The notes under the pieces are model-generated. The model was not told the origin of the DNA. It worked only from the letters and a program-made list of their open reading frames with translations, and made no database searches. A stretch of 64,000 nucleotides of DNA. Source: Bog-159 sp035499555. GTDB taxonomy: Bacteria; Acidobacteriota; Terriglobia; Bryobacterales; Bryobacteraceae. The first letter of the stretch is position 1, and every line of letters begins with the position of its first letter. The position numbers and the translations under genes were made by a program. The stretch lies in contig DATJYO010000069.1 of assembly GCA_035499555.1 (NCBI GenBank), positions 3,961-67,960 of the forward strand, read 5' to 3'. Below, one piece after another: positions 32,757-40,529 of the stretch.

Positions 32757-33647
32757 ATGTCCCATTTCAGCAGACGTGACTTTCTGAAAGCTGGCGTGAC
32801 GGCTTCTGTGCTATCCGCCACAGGCGGACTGGCCCTGGCGAAGCGCAAGCGGCGGGCCACCGACTGGGTGAAGCTGGGCAAGTCCAACGTCAAAGTGACG
32901 CGGCTGGCATTCGGCACGGGCACCTATGGAGGACAGGTGCAGCGTCAATTGGGGCAAGCCGAATTCACCAGGCTGGTGCGCTACGCTTACGACCGCGGCA
33001 TCCGCTTCTTTGAAACCGCGGAGAGCTATCATGGCATGCCGGAGATGCTGGCGATCGCGCTCCAGGGGCTGCCGCGCGAGAGCTACCGCCTGATGACCAA
33101 ATACAGCACGCCGTCGGGCGGCGATCCGCGACCCAAGATCGATCAGTTCCGCAAGCAACTGAACACGGAATATATCGACATTCTCCTGCTGCATTGCCTC
33201 CGCCCGCCCACCTGGGCCAGCGACTACGAGAGCCTGATGGACGGTTTTTCCCTGGCGCAACAGAAGAAGGCGATCCTCTCGCACGGGGCATCCATCCACG
33301 GATTGCCGGCGCTGCGCACCATTCCGGGTAACAAATGGCTGGAGATCGCCATGATTCGCATGAACCACAACGGGACCCGCATGGATACGCCGGAGATGCG
33401 CGATACCAATCAGGTCGGGAATGTACCGGAAGTGGTGGCTCACACCAGGAAGGTGCATGCGCAGGGGATGGGTGTCATCAGCATGAAGCTGGTCGGCGAG
33501 GGCCGTTTCAAGACCGCCGAGGACCGCGACGCCGCCATGAAGTTCGCCATGAACCTGGGCTGTGTGGATTCCGTGACGTTGGGGTTCAAGAACACCGCGG
33601 AGATCGACGAGGCCATCGAACGGATGAACCGCGTGATGAACGCGTAG
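32757..33647 (+). CDS. secreted aldo/keto-reductase-family protein
   Basis: 296 residues from the ATG at 32757, preceded by GAGGGAGG. The Tat leader is SRRDFLKAGVTASVLSATGG. The TIM barrel follows aldo/keto reductase order: LAFGTGTYGG, RGIRFFETAESYHGMPEMLAIAL (the usual Asp of the DTA motif is Glu, the Tyr is kept), LMTKYS, YIDILLLHC and a C-terminal VDSVTLGFKNTAEIDE. Exported AKR-like proteins are frequent in Acidobacteriota; whether it binds NADPH outside the cytoplasm is doubtful unless it is folded with cofactor before Tat export. Confidence 0.85.
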   Translation: MSHFSRRDFLKAGVTASVLSATGGLALAKRKRRATDWVKLGKSNVKVTRLAFGTGTYGGQVQRQLGQAEFTRLVRYAYDRGIRFFETAESYHGMPEMLAIALQGLPRESYRLMTKYSTPSGGDPRPKIDQFRKQLNTEYIDILLLHCLRPPTWASDYESLMDGFSLAQQKKAILSHGASIHGLPALRTIPGNKWLEIAMIRMNHNGTRMDTPEMRDTNQVGNVPEVVAHTRKVHAQGMGVISMKLVGEGRFKTAEDRDAAMKFAMNLGCVDSVTLGFKNTAEIDEAIERMNRVMNA

Positions 33648-33671
33648 AAGCGACCGGCGCTGTCCCGCCGA

Positions 33672-33899
33672 TCAGCGGGCTATTTTGACCTTGCCCGGGT
33701 CGAGCTCGTAGCCGTCGCTTTTGGCATCGCTCACAGCCAGAGAGACCAGTTCCGCGTCGGCCGTGTCGCGGCCGGAATCGGGGTGCGGGTACTTGATCAC
33801 CTCCGCTCCGATGTGGAGATGCACGGTCCAGCCCTTGTGCTTCTTGTCTTCCTGCCAGACGATTTCCGCACTCTGCGCAGGCGCCAGTTGCGATGTCAT
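33672..33899 (-). CDS. small conserved-looking protein of unknown function
   Basis: 75 residues from the ATG at 33899, chosen because GGAGGTGA sits four bases upstream; an ATG at 33917 would place that signal inside the gene. The sequence AEIVWQEDKKHKGWTVHLHIGAEVIKYPHPDSGRDT is charged, with a central beta-strand pattern and no transmembrane segment. No family is recognised. It is convergent with the aldo/keto reductase gene. Confidence 0.6.
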   Translation of the reverse strand: MTSQLAPAQSAEIVWQEDKKHKGWTVHLHIGAEVIKYPHPDSGRDTADAELVSLAVSDAKSDGYELDPGKVKIAR

Positions 33900-33957
33900 A
33901 TCGTCACCTCCCGACATTCAGATAATTAGCAAACTGCCCGCAGCGAGTCAATCCCCT

Positions 33958-35607
33958 TCACTTTGCCGGCGGCTTGGCGGGAATCAACTGCAGATCGGCG
34001 ATCTCGCGGCTGTCTTCGTGGATGCTGATAGCTTTGCCCCGTGCCTCCACCGGCTTCAGAAATTCCGGATCCATATATTCGCCTGGCTCCATGTCCTCCC
34101 AGGCGAAGAGCTGATACTCGCCGGGCTCGATGCTCTTGACCGTATAGCGGCCATACTGGTCGGTGGTCACGTGTTTGAACTTCTCGAAACGCTCACGCTT
34201 CTTCGGCTCCGGGACCAGCACCACCGCTACACCGGAGACCGGCTGTTGCCGCGCGTTCAGAACCACGCCCTCGATCTGCCCGGCCCGCGAGGAAACGGTC
34301 AAAATCAACGGCCCGCTGATCTCGTGAGCGGCGTCGATGCCGCTCTCCTTCACTTCGTCGTCGCCCAGACGCGCCGATTTCAGATAGTAACCCGCCGGCA
34401 GACCATGAACCCGCGCCCGATATTGCTCGCCGGCAATACTCTCCAGGGTGAACGAGCCGTCTTCTTTGACCTCGCAATACGGCCGCGGGCCGATGCGGAA
34501 GTCGTCGCCTTCGAATTCTTCGAGATCGACCGATATGCCGGTCAGGCTTGCCGGTGTGCGTCCCTCGAAGCGAAGCTGTCCGGCTAATTCCGCGCCCGCG
34601 GACAGGTTGAGCGTCAAGCCGTCGATATTGCCGCTCTCTACTTCCAGGTGCTGATAGGCGAAGTATGTCTTGGCGCCATCGCGAAGGGAGGTCGACAGGT
34701 TGTACGATCCCGGAGTGACTCCGGTAAGTTCAAATGAGCCGTTGGCGTCCACCAGCCGGCGGCGCATGCCGAGCCAGACGGTTCGATTCCGCGGCATCAG
34801 CATCATCATGGCGAACTGGTGGCTGACCCCGGCCGGGAAGTTAAGATGGCCGCGCACCGTTACTGAGCGCGCCTTGGACAACGTAAAATCCATACCGCGA
34901 AGCTGGGTCCCCGGTTCTAACTCGAGCAGAGTTGCATTGCCGGGGTCGGTCACTCCGGGATAATACGTGGCCACATAGCTTTCGCCGGCCGTTTTGGCGG
35001 CGACCCGGGTAGCCATCATCAAAGCGGGAGCATCCCGGCGGATCGCCTGCAGGTAATAGCGCCCCGGGGCCAGCCCAAAGAGACGGTACTCACCCAGATC
35101 ATCCGTGCTGGCGTGCCCGGCGGGAACTAATTGCCGTTTTCCCATCAGGTACTGGTAGCGGACCGTAACTAACTGTACTCCTTGCACCGGATCGCCGTCG
35201 GCATCGAGTATCCGCCCGGCAATCACGGCCTGCGGAGTCATGCGAAAGATTACATCCGTGAGTTGTTGCCCGGCGTCCAGCGAAAGCGTAGCGCCCTCGC
35301 GGCCGGGGCGCCGCGCACCGTACCACGTGTCCGCGAAGCCCGCGTGCTGCACCGAGAAGTTGTACTTGCCCGGCTCGATTCCTTTCATGGCGAAGCGGCC
35401 GTGGTCGTCGGTGGCGGCGGTATAAGTGGCCGGCATCTCCGAACCGCCCGCGGGGTTATCCGAGCGCCGCAGCATCAGCCGGGCCCGCCGGACGGGTTCG
35501 TGGTTGGTGGCGTTCAAGACCCGGCCGGCGATGAAGCCGGGCTCCGCGGGAGGCTGTTGCGCACACAGCCCCAACGCCGTTATCAGCAAGACGGCCGCCG
35601 CCTTCAC
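33958..35607 (-). CDS. secreted carboxypeptidase-regulatory repeat protein (paralogue 2)
   Basis: 549 residues from a GTG with AAAGGAG upstream. After a signal peptide (1-16) there are several carboxypeptidase-regulatory/CnaB-like beta-sandwiches: FIAGRVLNATNHEPVRRARLML, VIAGRILDADGDPVQGVQLV, a degenerate middle, and IEGVVLNARQQPVSGVAVVLVPEP near the end, each followed by G-x-Y/F motifs such as GEYRLFGLAPGRYYLQAI. The gene lies two bases after its paralogue and shares the same layout. Likely an extracytoplasmic structural or binding protein; no catalytic motif is seen. Confidence 0.85.
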   Translation of the reverse strand: MKAAAVLLITALGLCAQQPPAEPGFIAGRVLNATNHEPVRRARLMLRRSDNPAGGSEMPATYTAATDDHGRFAMKGIEPGKYNFSVQHAGFADTWYGARRPGREGATLSLDAGQQLTDVIFRMTPQAVIAGRILDADGDPVQGVQLVTVRYQYLMGKRQLVPAGHASTDDLGEYRLFGLAPGRYYLQAIRRDAPALMMATRVAAKTAGESYVATYYPGVTDPGNATLLELEPGTQLRGMDFTLSKARSVTVRGHLNFPAGVSHQFAMMMLMPRNRTVWLGMRRRLVDANGSFELTGVTPGSYNLSTSLRDGAKTYFAYQHLEVESGNIDGLTLNLSAGAELAGQLRFEGRTPASLTGISVDLEEFEGDDFRIGPRPYCEVKEDGSFTLESIAGEQYRARVHGLPAGYYLKSARLGDDEVKESGIDAAHEISGPLILTVSSRAGQIEGVVLNARQQPVSGVAVVLVPEPKKRERFEKFKHVTTDQYGRYTVKSIEPGEYQLFAWEDMEPGEYMDPEFLKPVEARGKAISIHEDSREIADLQLIPAKPPAK

Positions 35608-35609
35608 GT

Positions 35610-37310
35610 TTACTCCTTTCGCCCGGCCGGCGCGGAGTCGCCCGGAATCAGGTTCAGTTGCACGGTCTCGCGGCCGCCCTCCTGAATCGAGACGGACTGC
35701 CCGCGATCCTCCACCGGCCTGAGAAAGTCCGGATCCATGTAAGCGCCGTATTCCACGTCCTCCCAGGCAAAGAGCTTATATTCGCCGGGCGCCAGGTCTT
35801 TCAGCGAGAAACGCCCGCCCTGATCGCTGGTCGTCGATTTATAGGCGTCCGGACGCTCACGGAGCTTCGGTTCCGGCACCAATACGACGGTCGCCCCGGC
35901 GGCGGCCTGCTGCTGGTCATTCATCACGCTGCCGTCGATCTGGCCGGCGTTGGGTGCGATCGTAACGGTGATGGGTCCCGGGGAACCGTTCGTCAGATCC
36001 ATGCCGCTGTCTTTCACCTCCTGGTCGCCCAGGTGGACCGACTTCACCCAATAACCGTCCGGCAGGCCGAAAACCTGGAGATAGTAGTTATCCGGAGTCA
36101 CATCCGAAAGTGTGAAATCGCCGTCATGCAAGTGATCGGATAACCCGCCGTAGGTGATCCGCCCCGCGTCGCGGGGGCGCAACATGACATTGACGGAATC
36201 GAGATTCGGCTGATTGACGCCTTCCACGGCCAGGTGTCCCGTGACCTCGTAACCTGATGTCAGGACCAGCACGACGTTATCAACATTGCTGTCGCCCACG
36301 TCCACGTCCTGCCGCGCGGACATATTCTTGCTGTCGGACCACGAGGTGGCGACCAGGGTATATGCACCCGGCAGGACGGCGTCGAGCTCGAAAGTGCCTT
36401 TGGGGCCGGTCTCGTGATTTCGCTGGTCGATGGACATCCACTCGGGTTGTCCCCGGGGCATGAACAAAACCTGGGCGGCCGGACGCCCTTCCACGCGGCC
36501 GCGGATGCGAAAGGTCCGCGCTCTGACCAAAGACAGGTTGACACCGCGCATCTGGGCGCCGCCGGTTACCTCGATAGGTACAGCAGTAGTGGGATCTTTG
36601 GTACCGGGGTAGTAAGTTGTGACATACCGCTCGGTCGCGGGTGAAGCCGAGGCGTCGATGGTGGTCTCCCAGTCGTTCTGGTTCTCTTTGGCGGCCAGAT
36701 AGTAGCGGCCCGGCGCCAGGCCATAAATGCGGAACTCGCCTAAGTCGTTGGTCGTGGCCCCGGCTCCCGTCAGGAGTTGGCGTCGGCCCATCTGGTAGGT
36801 GTAGCGCAGGGTACTCACATAGGCGGAAGCGATCGGGTCGTTATTCTCGTCTACGACCCGGCCGGTAATTACCGCCTGGGGAGTAAGACGCAAGGAAAGA
36901 TCCTTGAGGCGCCCGCCGGCGCTCAATGTCAGGGTGGTGCCGCCACGCATGGGACCTCGCGCCCCATACTGGAAATTGACAAAGCCGGTGCGCTGGGCCG
37001 AAAGGCGGTACTTCCCCGGCTCGATATCCTTGATGCTGAAGTTGCCACCCGCGTCGGAAGTGGCGGTATAAGTATTCGGCATGGCGCCGGCCGTGGCCCT
37101 CTCGGTACCGCGCAGCATGATCTCCGCCTTGCGGAGCGGCGCGCCGGTAGCAAGATTCGTCACCTGCCCCTCAACGATACCGAGATCCTCGGGCTTGGTT
37201 TCGGGCGGTGTGGCGGCCTGGTTCTGGTTTGGCTGCGCTGCCTGACTGGACGGCGCCTGCTGGGCCGCCACGGCGAGGACCGGGAGAAAGAAGCAGACGA
37301 CCAGCTTCAC
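35610..37310 (-). CDS. secreted carboxypeptidase-regulatory repeat protein (paralogue 1)
   Basis: 566 residues from the GTG at 37310, fixed by a perfect AGGAGG six bases upstream; the open frame continues upstream without support. A signal peptide (KLVVCFFLPVLAVAAQQ) and a Gln/Asn/Pro-rich linker precede IVEGQVTNLATGAPLRKAEIML, VITGRVVDENNDPIASAYVST and IDGSVMNDQQQAAAGATVVLVPEP, the same module order as the downstream gene. Nearly every block aligns between the two proteins, so they are tandem duplicates in one operon. Confidence 0.85.
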   Translation of the reverse strand: MKLVVCFFLPVLAVAAQQAPSSQAAQPNQNQAATPPETKPEDLGIVEGQVTNLATGAPLRKAEIMLRGTERATAGAMPNTYTATSDAGGNFSIKDIEPGKYRLSAQRTGFVNFQYGARGPMRGGTTLTLSAGGRLKDLSLRLTPQAVITGRVVDENNDPIASAYVSTLRYTYQMGRRQLLTGAGATTNDLGEFRIYGLAPGRYYLAAKENQNDWETTIDASASPATERYVTTYYPGTKDPTTAVPIEVTGGAQMRGVNLSLVRARTFRIRGRVEGRPAAQVLFMPRGQPEWMSIDQRNHETGPKGTFELDAVLPGAYTLVATSWSDSKNMSARQDVDVGDSNVDNVVLVLTSGYEVTGHLAVEGVNQPNLDSVNVMLRPRDAGRITYGGLSDHLHDGDFTLSDVTPDNYYLQVFGLPDGYWVKSVHLGDQEVKDSGMDLTNGSPGPITVTIAPNAGQIDGSVMNDQQQAAAGATVVLVPEPKLRERPDAYKSTTSDQGGRFSLKDLAPGEYKLFAWEDVEYGAYMDPDFLRPVEDRGQSVSIQEGGRETVQLNLIPGDSAPAGRKE

Positions 37311-37389
37311 GGAGCCTCCTTGGATCGAGGATACCTCAAACCCATACCGCAACGGACCGTTCCGTCGAGGGATGCGATAATCGGGAGGC

Positions 37390-38040
37390 ATGCGGGTGAT
37401 CGATGCGAGCGACCGCTCCCTGCTGCTGGTGTTCGATGAGCGCATCACGCCACCAGCGCAACAGGACGTGCTGCGGCTAACACCATGCCTGCGCTCGCTG
37501 CGCGGTGTCACCAATGTGCATCCGGCCTACGCTTCGATTCTGGTTGACTTCGATCCGTTGGCCACCGGCCACCTCGAACTCCAGCGCCAGGCGGAGCAAC
37601 TGTTCGCGCGGACCGATCGATCCGCCTCGATAGAACCGCGCACAGTGGAGATCCCGGTGGTTTATGGCGGCGAGGATGGTCCCGATTTGGAGCAGGTGGC
37701 GGCGCTCAACGGCCACACCGCCGAAGAGGTGATCGCGATCCATTCCGGCGCGGAATACCTGGTTCACTTTCTGGGATTTTCGCCGGGATTCCCATATCTG
37801 GGCGGAATGCCGGAATCGATCGCCACGCCGCGCCTGGAAACACCCCGGCGCAGGGTGCCGGCAGGCAGCGTGGCCATCGGCGGGCGCCAGACGGGCGTGT
37901 ATCCGATGGCTTCGCCGGGAGGCTGGCGCATCATCGGGCGTACTCCCCTCAGGCTGTTCGATCCGGAAGCGGACCCGCCCGCCCTGCTGCGGATGGGCGA
38001 TCATGTTAGATTCGTACCCACGACGAAAGGCGGCGTCTGA
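37390..38040 (+). CDS. pxpB: 5-oxoprolinase subunit PxpB (KipI/allophanate hydrolase subunit 1-like)
   Basis: 216 residues, ATG with GGGAGG upstream. The family signature is clear: LRSLRGVTNVHPAYASILVDFD, IPVVYGGEDGPDLEQVA, VHFLGFSPGFPYLGGMP and the C-terminal RVPAGSVAIGGRQTGVYPM. With PxpA and PxpC it forms the ATP-dependent 5-oxoproline hydrolase. PxpC follows with an overlapping start, but no PxpA (LamB/YcsF) gene is in the window. A GATAAT box at 37376-37381 precedes the gene by eight bases. Confidence 0.9.
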   Translation: MRVIDASDRSLLLVFDERITPPAQQDVLRLTPCLRSLRGVTNVHPAYASILVDFDPLATGHLELQRQAEQLFARTDRSASIEPRTVEIPVVYGGEDGPDLEQVAALNGHTAEEVIAIHSGAEYLVHFLGFSPGFPYLGGMPESIATPRLETPRRRVPAGSVAIGGRQTGVYPMASPGGWRIIGRTPLRLFDPEADPPALLRMGDHVRFVPTTKGGV

Positions 38041-38915
38041 ACCACATCCGTGTCATAACGCCAGGCCTGCTGACGACGGTTCAGGACCTGGGGCGTCCTG
38101 GCTACGCGCACCTGGGTATCTCAGCCTCGGGCGCGGCGGATGCATTGTCGCTGCGCGCGGGCAACCTTCTGGTGGGCAACGCGGAAGGAGCGGCGGGGCT
38201 GGAGATGACGCTGGCCGGCGGTACCTTCGAATTCGAATCCGCCGCCATCGTAGCGCTTACGGGCGCGGACTTCGAAGCCTGCATTCCACCGTGGACCGCC
38301 GTCGCGGTGAAGCCCGGTGAACAGGTGCGATGCGGCCATGCGCGGTCGGGAGCCCGCGCCTATCTGTGCGTGCGCGGGGGCATCGACGTGCCGCTGGTGC
38401 TGGGCAGCGCGTCCACCCACCTGCTGACCGGACTGGGCGGATGCCAAGGCCGCGCGCTCAAACGCGGTGACGTGCTGGGAATCGCCGAGGGCGCCGTGCG
38501 TCCCGCCCGGCGCATGCTGCACGGCAGCCGGCCTGATGCGGAGCATCGTATCCGGGTCACCGCGCCCGCGAGCGCGCAGGCCCTCTGCGCGCCTATCTGG
38601 CAGGTGAAGGAAGACTCCGACCGAATGGGCCTGCGCCTGCGCGGCCTGGTGCTCGCGGGTCACACCGGCCACATGCTCACCGAAGGCGTGCCGTTGGGTG
38701 CCGTGCAGGTGCCGCCGGATGGCCAGCCCATCATCCTGTTTGTGGAGCACCAGACCACCGGCGGTTATCCGAAAATCGCCAATGTGATCTCGGCTGCTTT
38801 TCACGACGTCGGCCAATTGCGGCCGCACGACGAGGTGCGCTTCGAGCAGGTTTCGATGGACGCCGCCCTGACGCTGCTGCGGGCCCAGGAAGATTGGCTC
38901 CATGCGCTGGTATAG
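38037..38915 (+). CDS. pxpC: 5-oxoprolinase subunit PxpC, apparent CTG start
   Basis: 292 residues if started at CTG (38037), which overlaps the pxpB TGA as CTGA. The conserved N-terminus NHIRVITPGLLTTVQDLGRPGY needs this start: the first ATG/GTG/TTG in frame is TTG at 38145, which would delete it, and an in-frame TAG lies upstream with only ATT as an alternative. The rest is typical of the biotin-dependent carboxyltransferase-like family (GAADALSLRAGNLLVGN, GHTGHMLTEGVPLGAVQVP, GGYPKIANVIS). Its end overlaps the MFS gene by 14 bases, so the three genes are coupled. Confidence 0.85.
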   Translation: MNHIRVITPGLLTTVQDLGRPGYAHLGISASGAADALSLRAGNLLVGNAEGAAGLEMTLAGGTFEFESAAIVALTGADFEACIPPWTAVAVKPGEQVRCGHARSGARAYLCVRGGIDVPLVLGSASTHLLTGLGGCQGRALKRGDVLGIAEGAVRPARRMLHGSRPDAEHRIRVTAPASAQALCAPIWQVKEDSDRMGLRLRGLVLAGHTGHMLTEGVPLGAVQVPPDGQPIILFVEHQTTGGYPKIANVISAAFHDVGQLRPHDEVRFEQVSMDAALTLLRAQEDWLHALV

Positions 38916-40101
38916 CTCCATTACGCGGACGCAGTGGAAGACGCTGGCCGCCGTCGAGTTCGCCTGGATGCTGGACGCCATGGACGTCATGCTGTACGCC
39001 TTCGCGCTGACCGCCATCCGGGAGGAATTCCATCTCAGTTCCGCGGCGGCGGGAGCGCTGGCCTCCGCCACCCTGCTGGCATCCGCGGCTGGCGGACTGG
39101 CCTTCGGTGTAGTTGCCGACCGGGCCGGCCGGGTACGCGCACTGGTTTCGAGCATCCTGATTTATTCCGCCTTCACCGGCCTCACCGCCACGGCAACCGG
39201 CGTGGGTGCGCTGCTGGTGTGGCGGACGCTGGTGGGAGCCGGCATGGGCGGCGTCTGGTCGGCGGGCGCACCCCTGGTGGCCGAGTCATGGCCCGCCGAG
39301 CATCGCGGCAAGGCCGCCGGGCTGATGCAGTCCGGCTGGGCCCTGGGTTATCTGCTGGCAGCCCTGGTGAGCGCCGCGATCCTGCCGCGCTGGGGATGGC
39401 GGCCCTTGTTCGTGGTAGGGGTGGCCCCCGCGCTCCTGGCGCTCTGGGTGCTGGCCAGCGTGCACGATCCCGGAGGCGCGCGGGGACAAACAGGCCGGCG
39501 GGGAATGTGGACACCCTCCATATTGCGCCGCGTCGCCTTGTCCACCAGCGTCACCAGTTGCGTGCTGTTCGCCTATTGGGGACTGTTCACCTGGATCCCG
39601 AGTTACCTCTCCAGCCCGCTGTCCCGCGGCGGCGCCGGCATGAGCGTGCTGCAGTCGAGCGCCTGGATCGTCCCCATGCAGATCGGCTCGTTCCTGGGGT
39701 ACGTTCTGTTCGGCTTCCTGGCGGACCGCCTCGGACGGCGGCCCGCGTTCCTGGCGTTTGTGATGGCCGCAGCGGTCCTGGCGCCGGTGTACGGACTCTG
39801 GGGCCGGCATCAGACCGCGCTGCTGCTGTTGGGACCCCTGATGGGATTCTTCGGACACGGCTATTTCAGCGTGTTCGGCGCCATGCTGGCGGAACTGTTC
39901 CCGGCCGGCATCCGCGCCACTGCCCAGGGTTTCTGCTACAACGCGGGCCGCGCCGCCAGCGCCCTGGCGCCGTTAACCATCGGCGCGCTGGCGGACCGCT
40001 TCGGTATCGGCGCGGCGCTGGGGTTCACATCCGTCTTTTTCGCGTTGGGCGGCGGGCTGATCTTCCTGCTGCCGGAAACCAGGGGCGAGAAGCTGGCGTA
40101 A
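38902..40101 (+). CDS. MFS transporter, carboxylate/aromatic-acid type
   Basis: 399 residues with about 12 transmembrane helices. The loop 2-3 signature reads GVVADRAGRVRALVSS and its half-repeat GFLADRLGRRPAFLA. An early MLDAMDVMLYAFAL in helix 1 is like the D-x-x-D motif of the AAHS/metabolite:H+ symporter group. Overlap with pxpC suggests it imports or exports a substrate of the 5-oxoprolinase or a related carboxylate. Confidence 0.88.
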   Translation: MRWYSSITRTQWKTLAAVEFAWMLDAMDVMLYAFALTAIREEFHLSSAAAGALASATLLASAAGGLAFGVVADRAGRVRALVSSILIYSAFTGLTATATGVGALLVWRTLVGAGMGGVWSAGAPLVAESWPAEHRGKAAGLMQSGWALGYLLAALVSAAILPRWGWRPLFVVGVAPALLALWVLASVHDPGGARGQTGRRGMWTPSILRRVALSTSVTSCVLFAYWGLFTWIPSYLSSPLSRGGAGMSVLQSSAWIVPMQIGSFLGYVLFGFLADRLGRRPAFLAFVMAAAVLAPVYGLWGRHQTALLLLGPLMGFFGHGYFSVFGAMLAELFPAGIRATAQGFCYNAGRAASALAPLTIGALADRFGIGAALGFTSVFFALGGGLIFLLPETRGEKLA

Positions 40102-40124
40102 ATTCACACACGCATTTTCCCTGC

Positions 40125-40153
40125 TTGACACTCGATCTTATCGGATATATATA
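40125..40153 (+). promoter_or_regulatory. sigma70-type promoter of the PadR-ADOP operon
   Basis: A perfect -35 TTGACA (40125-40130), 17-base spacer and -10 TATATA (40148-40153). Transcription would start near 40160, seven bases before the ATG. The -10 lies inside a 22-bp palindrome, so a repressor bound there would block polymerase. Confidence 0.75.
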
Positions 40154-40168
40154 TCAATTGATATATAT
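40147..40168. promoter_or_regulatory. 22-bp perfect palindrome, probable PadR operator
   Basis: Two 11-base arms centred on CAATTG (centre 40157/40158), made of alternating TA. It covers the -10 box, the predicted transcription start and the first two bases of the padR start codon. PadR proteins are dimers that bind dyads near their own promoters, so autorepression is likely. Confidence 0.7.
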
Positions 40169-40529
40169 GGCCAAGCCGGAAGCTCTCCTGCCCCTGAAAC
40201 CCAACTGGTTCCACGTGCTCCTCTCCATGGCCGACGGGGAGCAGCATGGTTACGGAATCATGCAGGAGGTCCTGAAACGTACCGGCGGCAAACTACGGCT
40301 CTGGCCCGCCACGCTCTACGGCACGCTGAAGCGCCTGATGGACGAAGGCCTGATCGAGGAGTCCGGCGCGCGGCCGGCGCGCGAGTCCGACGATGTCCGC
40401 CGCCGTTATTACCGGCTCACGCCGTTTGGCCGGCGCGTACTGGCCGCCGAAAGCCAGCGCCTTGAGGATCTCGTCCGGCTGATCCAAGCCAAACGCGGAC
40501 TGGCGGAAAGGAAGTCGGAGTCATGGTGA
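40167..40529 (+). CDS. PadR-family transcriptional regulator (acidobacterial type)
   Basis: 120 residues from the ATG at 40167. The winged helix is clear: FHVLLSMADGEQHGYGIMQEVLKRTGGKLRLWPATLYGTLKRLMDEGLIEES, a wing with DVRRRYYRLTPFGRRVLAAE, and a short C-terminal dimerisation helix. It ends seven bases inside the ADOP permease gene, the arrangement typical of acidobacterial PadR-ADOP pairs. It probably represses this operon from the palindrome over its own start; the ligand is unknown. Confidence 0.92.
   Translation: MAKPEALLPLKPNWFHVLLSMADGEQHGYGIMQEVLKRTGGKLRLWPATLYGTLKRLMDEGLIEESGARPARESDDVRRRYYRLTPFGRRVLAAESQRLEDLVRLIQAKRGLAERKSESW

Noticed and set aside
38934..40529. 531-residue frame apparently fusing a long protein to PadR
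   Set aside because: Only the last 120 codons match PadR; the rest is an out-of-frame reading of the MFS transporter gene.
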